A stretch of DNA of 6,917 bases from Crocinitomicaceae bacterium (GTDB lineage Bacteria; Bacteroidota; Bacteroidia; Flavobacteriales_D; Crocinitomicaceae). The stretch is from NCBI GenBank assembly GCA_024643585.1, contig JAHEMP010000125.1, positions 1 to 6,917 on the forward strand. Direction: 5' to 3'. Below are positions 1 to 5,509 of this stretch, one piece after another. The position numbers were made by a program, and so were the translations under genes. The notes beneath the pieces were generated by a model that saw only the letters and a list, made by a program, of their open reading frames with translations, was not told where the DNA came from and searched no databases. How positions within the stretch are numbered: the stretch's first letter is position 1; the number at the start of each line of letters is the position of its first letter.

Positions 1-1327
1 ATTGGTAGGTGATTTCTTGTTCGTTAACAAAATGGCTTATGGTCCAAAAGTACCCGTAACGCCTTTGTCCTTTCCTTTGGTTCACAATACCGTTCCATGG
101 ATAAATATACGCTCCTACTCCACTTTGGAAACTTGCAAATACACGCGACTTCCTGGATTTAGTGAGGTGAATCGCAATGATGTCGTTGTATTCAACTACC
201 CTTCTGGTGATACGGCTGTTTACGATCCCAGAATGCCAAATGGTTTAATGGGACACGATTACCACGGAATTGTGATTCGTGAAGCTCAACGCCTATGGGT
301 AGATGAAAAATTGAATGAGAAAAAGGCCGGGGTAACGCAGTATTTCTCCGATAGTATTGTAAAAGCAAATGCGGGTCAAAACCTAAATATGCAAGCTGTC
401 AATAACTATGCGGCTTCTCTTGCTACAAATTATTTAACAGAGAAATTTGCCGATTCATTCATTAAAGACATGGACTTTTGGATGAATAAAGCGCGTAAAA
501 TGATTGCTGTTGATAAAAAAACCATGGACAACGAAGGCGTAATTATTGAGCACGGCGGAGCCATTGCAAGACCAGTAGATAAACGCGAAAACTATATAAA
601 AAGATGTGTTGCAATACCTGGTGATGAGGTTGAGATTATTAAATCAGTGCTATATATTCAGGGTAAACCTGCGTTCGTGGCAGAAAACCAAAATCTTCAA
701 TATTTAGCATACAATTTCAAACCCGTTTCGAAGGATAGAATGCAGGAAAAATATGGTCTTGAAGAAGAAAGACAAGACTATTTTGAAATTGATCAAACAG
801 GTGTCAATTATATGATAAATGCCACAAAAGCGGAAATGAAAAAATTGAAAAGAGATTTCCCAGAGACAAGATTTGAGATCAATCTATCACCGCAGTATTC
901 TGATACATCAAATTCAAAACCAACGGGGCTTCAAATGTTGAATAATTTAAGTATGTTCCCGAAAGATCCATATATAAACAATACTGTTAGTGATTTCAAT
1001 AAATTTAAAGTTCCAGCTAAAGGTGCTACCGTACAATTGAATAAAGACAACATTGCATGGTACCGCAGAATCATTACTGCATATGAAGGTCATTCTTTGA
1101 TGGAAAAAGGAAATGACATTTTTATTGACGGTAAAAAAGCGACTAGCTATACCTTCAAAATGAATTATTATTGGTTGATGGGTGACAACAGATACAACTC
1201 AGCAGATTCTCGGGTCTGGGGATTCGTCCCTGAAGATCATGTTGTTGGCCGGGCATCAATGGTTTGGTTTTCGAAAAGTCCATACATGGGTATACGCTGG
1301 GAGCGTTTGTTCAAAATGATACACTAA
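1..1327 (+). CDS. lepB: Signal peptidase I, 3' part (5' end outside window)
   Basis: Membrane-bound serine/lysine protease (family S26) that removes signal peptides from exported proteins on the outer face of the cytoplasmic membrane. The frame is open from the first base and 441 codons are visible. The first residues, LVGDFLFVNK, are the second half of box B, so the catalytic serine and the N-terminal membrane segment lie upstream. In visible numbering, box C is NDVVVFNYP (59-67), box D is YIKRCVAIPGDEVEI (198-212) with the general-base lysine at about K200, and box E is GDNRYNSADSRVWGFVP (394-410). About 130 residues separate boxes C and D, and about 180 separate D and E. This is much longer than the E. 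coli enzyme but usual for Bacteroidota LepB, as far as I know. The TTG at position 2 is an internal Leu codon, not a start. The stop TAA (1325-1327) lies 1 base before the next gene, suggesting co-transcription. The identity is very secure. Confidence 0.96.
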   Translation, partial: LVGDFLFVNKMAYGPKVPVTPLSFPLVHNTVPWINIRSYSTLETCKYTRLPGFSEVNRNDVVVFNYPSGDTAVYDPRMPNGLMGHDYHGIVIREAQRLWVDEKLNEKKAGVTQYFSDSIVKANAGQNLNMQAVNNYAASLATNYLTEKFADSFIKDMDFWMNKARKMIAVDKKTMDNEGVIIEHGGAIARPVDKRENYIKRCVAIPGDEVEIIKSVLYIQGKPAFVAENQNLQYLAYNFKPVSKDRMQEKYGLEEERQDYFEIDQTGVNYMINATKAEMKKLKRDFPETRFEINLSPQYSDTSNSKPTGLQMLNNLSMFPKDPYINNTVSDFNKFKVPAKGATVQLNKDNIAWYRRIITAYEGHSLMEKGNDIFIDGKKATSYTFKMNYYWLMGDNRYNSADSRVWGFVPEDHVVGRASMVWFSKSPYMGIRWERLFKMIH

Positions 1328-1328
1328 G

Positions 1329-1913
1329 TTGATTTCGGCCTTTGCGACATCTTATTTTCCTTCAATCAGTTATTTGAAGGCCATGTGTAATACAGAGAAC
1401 TCGATTATTGATATAGGTGAACATTATCCAAAGCAGACCGAAAGAAACAGACTTATTATTTTAAGCGCTAATGGTCCTCAAAGATTAACAATACCGGTGG
1501 TTCGACCTTTAGGCAACAAAACACCAACAGGTAAAGTTAAAATTAGCTATGCTGAAGCATGGGAACGAGACCATTGCCGAGCAATCGAGGCAGCTTATGC
1601 ATCGTCTCCATATTACGAGCATTATTCAGAAGAGGTATTTGAATTAATCAATTCTAAAAACGAATCTCTGATTGACTTTAATCAATTAATTTTGAATAAA
1701 ATCATCAAATGGCTTGAATTGCCTATTGAAAATGAATTTTCAATAGATTATTTGGAAGGAGAACTTAATGAATTTAGGAATTTTAATTTCCAATTTCAAA
1801 CTACTGAATACAAACAAGTTGACTTTGGACAAACTTCTTTTATCGAAAATTTGTCCGTTTTAGATTCATTGTTTTGCTTAGGGCCAATGGCACGAAAATT
1901 AATAATCCCGTGA
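1329..1913 (+). CDS. WbqC-like family protein, TTG start
   Basis: A 194-residue soluble protein that I recognise as the WbqC-like family (Pfam PF08889 by memory). Its biochemical role is not established; the name comes from a polysaccharide gene cluster. Family-like features are the N-terminal SYFPSISYLKAM (8-19), YPKQTERNR (33-41), a TIPV strand (54-57), the central WERDHCRAIEAAYASSPYYEHY (78-99) and the C-terminal NLSVLDSLFCLGPMA (174-188). No signal peptide or membrane segment is visible. TTG at 1329 is the only possible start before Met19: an in-frame stop lies at 1317-1319, and starting at Met19 (1383) would remove the conserved YFPS segment. It begins one base after the lepB stop (TAA-G-TTG) without a visible Shine-Dalgarno, so translational coupling to lepB is plausible. 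A lepB-WbqC pairing is, from memory, common in flavobacteria. The family call is good; the function is unknown. Confidence 0.85.
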   Translation: MISAFATSYFPSISYLKAMCNTENSIIDIGEHYPKQTERNRLIILSANGPQRLTIPVVRPLGNKTPTGKVKISYAEAWERDHCRAIEAAYASSPYYEHYSEEVFELINSKNESLIDFNQLILNKIIKWLELPIENEFSIDYLEGELNEFRNFNFQFQTTEYKQVDFGQTSFIENLSVLDSLFCLGPMARKLIIP

Positions 1914-1948
1914 AGCGTGTCCCTTCAGCAAATAACTAACTTTAACGC

Positions 1949-2899
1949 ATGAAAACCTTATCCTTAATCGCTCTTTTTTTTGTTTTGGGCATATCGTATG
2001 CTCAAAACACGGCAACAGTATTGTTTTACAATGTCGAAAATTTATTTGATACGGTCGATGCAGTTGATGTACTGGATGAAGAATATCTGCCATCAGCTCC
2101 GAAAAACTGGAATACAGATAAATACTCTAAAAAAATCCAAAGAATTACCCAAGTCATGAACGAGTTCGAAAACATTGGATTAATGGGACTCTGCGAGATC
2201 GAAAACAAAGCGGTGGTTCAGGATATCGTTAAGAACCAAAAACAAAAATTAAAAACTGTTCATTTTGAGAGTGCTGACGCTAGAGGTATTGATGTGGCCT
2301 TGCTCTACAACAAAAAAATATTTTGTTTGAAAGATCAAGGTTATATTCGTTTCACACTTTCAGTCAACGAAGAATCAAAAGCTACGCGCGATATATTATA
2401 TGCAAAATTTAAGCAGGAAAAATCCACTTTGTATGTTATGGTAAATCATTGGCCAAGTCGCAGTGGTGGTGAAAAAGAAACAGAACCAAATAGAATGCTC
2501 GCGGCTGAAATGGCTAAGAAATTCATTGATGACATAATGGAAAAGGAGCCGGAGACCAAAATCATATTTATGGGCGATTTAAACGATTACCCGACTAATA
2601 ATTCAGTCAAATTAATTGATGAAAAATTAGACCCGATGATTAATAAAACTTCTGGTAGCCTTGGTGGTTCATATAGTTATAAAGGCGAATACGACGTATT
2701 GGATCATATTATGGTTTCTCCAAACATGAATTCCCAAGAGGGTCTTCGTGTACAAAAGGACTCAGGGAAAATTAATGAATTCCCTTATCTTTTAACCACC
2801 TACAAAGAGAGTACTGTTCCATTTCGAACCTATGCTCGGGATGAATATTTAGATGGTTATTCGGATCATTTACCGGTTTCTATAACAATCGTCTATTGA
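1949..2899 (+). CDS. Secreted endonuclease/exonuclease/phosphatase-fold protein
   Basis: A 316-residue protein of the EEP (DNase I/exonuclease III/phosphatase-like) superfamily, expected to be a Mg2+-dependent phosphodiesterase acting on nucleic acid or another phosphoester. A signal peptide covers residues 1-18 (hydrophobic LSLIALFFVLGI, cleavage after SYA, then QN), so it should act in the periplasm or outside the cell. Metal-binding and catalytic motifs appear in order: FYNVENLFDT (26-35, Asn28), CEIENK (82-87, Glu83), ARGIDVALLY (111-120), NHWPSR (166-171, His167), MGDLNDYP (208-215, Asp210 and Asn212), LDH (251-253) and SDHLP (305-309, Asp306-His307). All core residues are present and the length is normal for a stand-alone EEP protein. 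ATG at 1949 is chosen because it starts the signal peptide; no Shine-Dalgarno precedes it. It follows the WbqC-like gene by 35 bases with no terminator between, so it is probably the last gene of the lepB operon. The substrate cannot be read from sequence. Confidence 0.88.
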   Translation: MKTLSLIALFFVLGISYAQNTATVLFYNVENLFDTVDAVDVLDEEYLPSAPKNWNTDKYSKKIQRITQVMNEFENIGLMGLCEIENKAVVQDIVKNQKQKLKTVHFESADARGIDVALLYNKKIFCLKDQGYIRFTLSVNEESKATRDILYAKFKQEKSTLYVMVNHWPSRSGGEKETEPNRMLAAEMAKKFIDDIMEKEPETKIIFMGDLNDYPTNNSVKLIDEKLDPMINKTSGSLGGSYSYKGEYDVLDHIMVSPNMNSQEGLRVQKDSGKINEFPYLLTTYKESTVPFRTYARDEYLDGYSDHLPVSITIVY

Positions 2900-4212
2900 T
2901 TTGTAAAATCAAGAGGTAATTTTTCTTTGTACAGGTATTTTTTCTGAGAACTTTCAAAGGGTCTGTAGACATAGTAAACATAATTGTCAAAAACTTGAAT
3001 TTTCTCTAAATACTTGAAATTCAATTGATATTTGGTTTCAATATTACCTGTTTTAGGATCAATTTTACCTAAATAACTAGTGCCAACTTTTTCATACCAG
3101 GCATAAATGTTGTCGTTTTTTCGATCTTGCATGAGTTCAGCTTTCCAACCGGACGTTTTCTTATCTAAGTGATGATTTATTTCTGAAGATTCCAATATTA
3201 GCCCTTCTAAATCATGGGTAAACATTTGATTTCTATAATAATCAAAAACCAACAGCTCTTTCCCAACCTTAAAAAAAGGTGCATACAATTCTTTGTAATA
3301 AATCGATTGAGTAAAGTAATTTGCACCAACCCAAATTTCAGCGTCAATACCTGTTTCGTATTCCAAATTTTTCGCCCATATTTTAGTTCTAATGTCCACC
3401 CATTTGTATTCCGATAGATAAAGTTCCATCATTAAATCATCGCGTATGGTTCTAAATTTGTCATAAATTGTATCCGTTTGGTCGTATTTCCAGTATGAAA
3501 ATTCTGGATACAATTCATTGAAGTCTGAATAGTACATTTGAAATCCATTGGTATCTAGGATCGGTGCTACGTATCGGTAGAAATAGTCTTTTTCCAATTG
3601 TGCCAATTTCAATGTGCTACCCTCAACCATTAGCGTAAAAACTCTATTTTGACAAATAACATGAACATTTCCTCGGTAATCCTGAATTAATTTCTCTGCA
3701 ATTCCCGGAACAGCGAATGTTTGCAAAATATTTTGCCCATCAAACAAGAGTACTTCCGAACCTTTTTTTAGTCTTTTGGAATAGGTTAAAAGCATCAAAT
3801 TACCATTGGGTAACACCGCGAAATCCTCCACATGAAGTCTTGAACTCCTAAATACAGTATCAACAGCACCTGGCGCTTTTACAACAACTTCCTTAATTTC
3901 TTGAACTTTTTCGGACTTCAGGCGAATTACTAATAAAATAGTGTCACTTTTCATTTCAAATTGTCGCTCAAAAGAATAGTATTTCGGATGAGTTACACTA
4001 AGATTCGTTTTTTTATCGTTTTTAAAAACGGTTTCAACTTCACCACTTGTATTAGAATTGCCGATAAATAGTATTTTATCTTGAGAGAGAGTTACTGTTG
4101 CACCATAAATAGCAGAGTCATTTTTAATATCCAATATTTTTAATTTCAAAATAGATTGAGAATAACAAATACTCATCAGAAATATAAAAATGGCTGATAG
4201 AAAAACTTTCAT
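2893..4212 (-). CDS. Exported protein: carboxypeptidase-regulatory-like domain plus propeller-like region
   Basis: A 439-residue exported protein; I cannot name a function. A signal peptide occupies residues 1-18 (MKVFLSAIFIFLMSICYS, then QS). No good lipobox precedes Cys16, so a lipoprotein is unlikely. Residues about 21-98 look like a carboxypeptidase-regulatory-like beta-sandwich (DSAIYGATVTLS, SNTSGEVETVF, VTHPKYYSFERQF). An EVVVKAPG segment (108-115) follows, resembling the strand that links such domains to TonB-receptor plugs, but no plug or barrel comes after it. Residues 120-432 contain irregular beta repeats of the kind found in propellers, for example VEDFAVLPNGNLMLLTY (128-144), KLIQDYRGNVHVICQNRVF (174-192) and YLEKIQVFDNYVYYVYRP (401-418). 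The frame could start at 4293, but ATG 4212 is preferred because it begins the signal peptide and has AAGGA seven bases upstream. The stop TAG (2893-2895) overlaps the end of the convergent nuclease gene. I found no convincing promoter. Confidence 0.8.
   Translation of the reverse strand: MKVFLSAIFIFLMSICYSQSILKLKILDIKNDSAIYGATVTLSQDKILFIGNSNTSGEVETVFKNDKKTNLSVTHPKYYSFERQFEMKSDTILLVIRLKSEKVQEIKEVVVKAPGAVDTVFRSSRLHVEDFAVLPNGNLMLLTYSKRLKKGSEVLLFDGQNILQTFAVPGIAEKLIQDYRGNVHVICQNRVFTLMVEGSTLKLAQLEKDYFYRYVAPILDTNGFQMYYSDFNELYPEFSYWKYDQTDTIYDKFRTIRDDLMMELYLSEYKWVDIRTKIWAKNLEYETGIDAEIWVGANYFTQSIYYKELYAPFFKVGKELLVFDYYRNQMFTHDLEGLILESSEINHHLDKKTSGWKAELMQDRKNDNIYAWYEKVGTSYLGKIDPKTGNIETKYQLNFKYLEKIQVFDNYVYYVYRPFESSQKKYLYKEKLPLDFTNQ
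2896..2912 (+). terminator. Weak AT-rich hairpin at the convergent gene ends
   Basis: TTGATTT (2896-2902) and AAATCAA (2906-2912) form a perfect 7-bp stem with a GTA loop, placed over the stop codon of the plus-strand nuclease gene and just inside the end of the opposing gene. A T-rich stretch (TTTTTCTTT) follows about 7 bases after the stem on the plus strand. Only one pair is G-C, so this is at best a weak terminator for the plus operon; on the minus strand no T-tract follows. In AT-rich DNA it may be chance. Confidence 0.25.
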
Positions 4213-4219
4213 TTTTCTA

Positions 4220-4224
4220 TCCTT
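4220..4224 (-). promoter_or_regulatory. Shine-Dalgarno-like AAGGA deciding the start of the exported protein
   Basis: On the minus strand AAGGA is followed by TAGAAAA and then ATG at 4212, a conventional spacing. It is one of very few Shine-Dalgarno-like sequences before a gene here, and it supports the start at 4212 over the longer frame from 4293, whose extra 27 residues would bury the signal peptide behind a charged leader. Confidence 0.5.
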
Positions 4225-4295
4225 TTCAATAAAAGTTCTCGTTTTCAATTTTTCAGGTCTTTGTATTGTGATGCACGAAAAATAACATTCCATAA

Positions 4296-4319
4296 AAAAA
4301 GCTTCCGAAGAAGCTTTTT
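4296..4319 (-). terminator. Intrinsic terminator of ilvE with UUCG tetraloop
   Basis: Read on the minus strand, GCTTC-TTCG-GAAGC forms a 5-bp core stem closed by a C(UUCG)G tetraloop, an exceptionally stable RNA loop. Five flanking A-T pairs extend it to 10 bp, and the downstream arm runs into seven consecutive T residues. It begins two bases after the ilvE stop codon, so it is a compact rho-independent terminator for ilvE. Because the A-tract and T-tract are symmetrical it could also work on the plus strand, but no plus-strand transcript is expected there. It separates ilvE from the exported-protein gene, which therefore needs its own promoter or relies on readthrough. Confidence 0.9.
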
Positions 4320-4321
4320 AA

Positions 4322-5395
4322 TTATTTTATTTTCAAGCACCAACCGAATGTATCAGGCTCTTTTCCTTGTTTAATGTTATCTAAACTATTTTTAATTCGA
4401 AGCGAGATATTTCTGCCTTCCACTGGCGGTAATTCAAAAATTTCATCTCTGAATCCTATTTTTGCAATAGGTGCAATTGTTGCCGCTGTTCCTATGCCAA
4501 AAGCATCTTGAAGTTTGTTATCACGAATAGCATCAATTATTTCCTGAACGCTTACTTTTCTTTCTTCGACTTTTATTCCCCAAGAACGAGCTAAATCGAT
4601 TACTGATTTTTTCGTGATTCCTCTGAGTATAGTATCACTTTCTTCCGACGGAGTTATTAATATATCGTCGATTATGAACATCACGTTCATGGTTCCTGAC
4701 TCTTCAATATATTGATGCGTTTTCCCATCTGTCCAAAGCAATTGGTCAAATCCTTGTTCATTCGCTAATTTTGCAGGGTACAAACTTGCAGCATAATTTC
4801 CAGCCGTTTTTGCTCGACCTACCCCACCTTCAGCAGCACGAGTATAAAATTCTTCTATCTTAACATTAACCGGTTTCGAATAATAAGCTCCGACAGGGCA
4901 AGTAAAGATTATGAATTTATAATTGTCAGATGGTTTAATACCAACATACTCGTCTGTAGCCATTATATATGGTCGGATGTACAACGAGTAGCCCTCTTTA
5001 TTTGGAACCCAATCTCTATCCACTTCAACTAATTTTCTTACACATTCCACAAATAGTTCGTTTGGTATTTGTGGCATACACATGCGATCACACGACTCTT
5101 TGAATCGTTCCGCATTCATATCTGGCCTAAAAATTAGTATTTCTCCATTTTCAGTTTTATTTGCTTTTAATCCTTCAAAAATTGTCTGTCCGTAATGCAA
5201 TACCGACGTTGCTGGATGCATAGATAAATTTGCGAAAGATTCAATTGCAGGAGTTTGCCAAGCACCATTTTTATATTCCATGACCAACATGTGATCACTG
5301 AAGACTTTACCAAATGGCAGGTCATCCCAATCAACTTGATTAATTCTAGAAGGTAGCGTTGTATTTGTATTAATTTCGAATTGTTCTTGTATCAT
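4322..5395 (-). CDS. ilvE: Branched-chain amino-acid aminotransferase (class IV, PLP)
   Basis: A 357-residue cytoplasmic transaminase that interconverts leucine, isoleucine and valine with their 2-oxo acids, using 2-oxoglutarate/glutamate and pyridoxal phosphate: the last step of branched-chain synthesis or the first step of breakdown. It is of the longer type that resembles eukaryotic BCAT rather than the roughly 310-residue E. coli IlvE. Visible signatures are LHYGQTIFEGLKA (66-78), YIRPYIMATDEYVGI (139-153), GRAKTAGNYAAS (193-204) with the PLP Schiff-base lysine at K196, EESGTMNVMF (231-240) with the acidic residue contacting the pyridine nitrogen at about E232, ILRGITKKSV (256-265) and FGIGTAATIAPI (299-310). 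The CxxC redox pair of mammalian BCATs is replaced by Ala305 and Ala308. The start ATG 5395 gives the expected N terminus; an ATG five bases upstream runs straight into a stop. It is a single-gene unit, with a promoter at 5415-5445 and a terminator right after the stop. It diverges from recQ. Confidence 0.95.
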   Translation of the reverse strand: MIQEQFEINTNTTLPSRINQVDWDDLPFGKVFSDHMLVMEYKNGAWQTPAIESFANLSMHPATSVLHYGQTIFEGLKANKTENGEILIFRPDMNAERFKESCDRMCMPQIPNELFVECVRKLVEVDRDWVPNKEGYSLYIRPYIMATDEYVGIKPSDNYKFIIFTCPVGAYYSKPVNVKIEEFYTRAAEGGVGRAKTAGNYAASLYPAKLANEQGFDQLLWTDGKTHQYIEESGTMNVMFIIDDILITPSEESDTILRGITKKSVIDLARSWGIKVEERKVSVQEIIDAIRDNKLQDAFGIGTAATIAPIAKIGFRDEIFELPPVEGRNISLRIKNSLDNIKQGKEPDTFGWCLKIK

Positions 5396-5414
5396 TACAT
5401 TTTCGATTGAGCTG

Positions 5415-5445
5415 CGAAGATACCTTAAATCAATTACTCCTCAAA
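5415..5445 (-). promoter_or_regulatory. Bacteroidota-type promoter for ilvE
   Basis: On the minus strand TTTG (5445-5442) is followed by exactly 19 bases and then TATCTTCG (5422-5415). The Bacteroidota consensus is TTTG at about -33 and TAnnTTTG at about -7 with a spacer close to 19, so this is a full -33 element plus a -7 element with one mismatch at the right distance. Transcription would begin near 5408-5410, giving a leader of roughly 15 bases with no Shine-Dalgarno. AT-rich DNA yields such matches by chance, but the position upstream of ilvE makes it credible. Confidence 0.5.
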
Positions 5446-5509
5446 CTTTTTGGAAGATTATGGCAAATTATTTATCTAATTTTACTCAACTCATTTAGAA
5501 TTTTATTTT

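Noticed and set aside
1824..1853. TTTG-N18-AAAATTTG promoter-like match upstream of the nuclease gene
   Set aside because: It lies inside the WbqC-like coding region, the -7 element misses its first base, and the 35-base gap without a terminator is better explained by readthrough from the operon.
1899..2093. 64-codon minus-strand open frame across the WbqC-like/nuclease junction
   Set aside because: It overlaps the signal peptide and first EEP motif of a well-supported plus-strand gene, and its own product has no recognisable features.
2026..2208. 60-codon minus-strand open frame inside the nuclease gene
   Set aside because: It lies wholly opposite conserved EEP motifs (FYNVENLFDT, CEIENK); a shadow of the coding strand.
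3214..3417. 67-codon plus-strand open frame
   Set aside because: It lies antisense within the exported-protein gene, with no start signals or recognisable product.
4213..4293. 27-codon N-terminal extension of the exported protein from ATG 4293
   Set aside because: The extension would place a charged, non-hydrophobic leader before a clear signal peptide, it begins at the end of the ilvE terminator T-tract, and the AAGGA site supports the start at 4212.
5449..5484. TTTG-N24-TAATTTTA as a recQ promoter
   Set aside because: The spacer is longer than the usual range and the -7 element has a mismatch at the last position; not strong enough to list as a feature.
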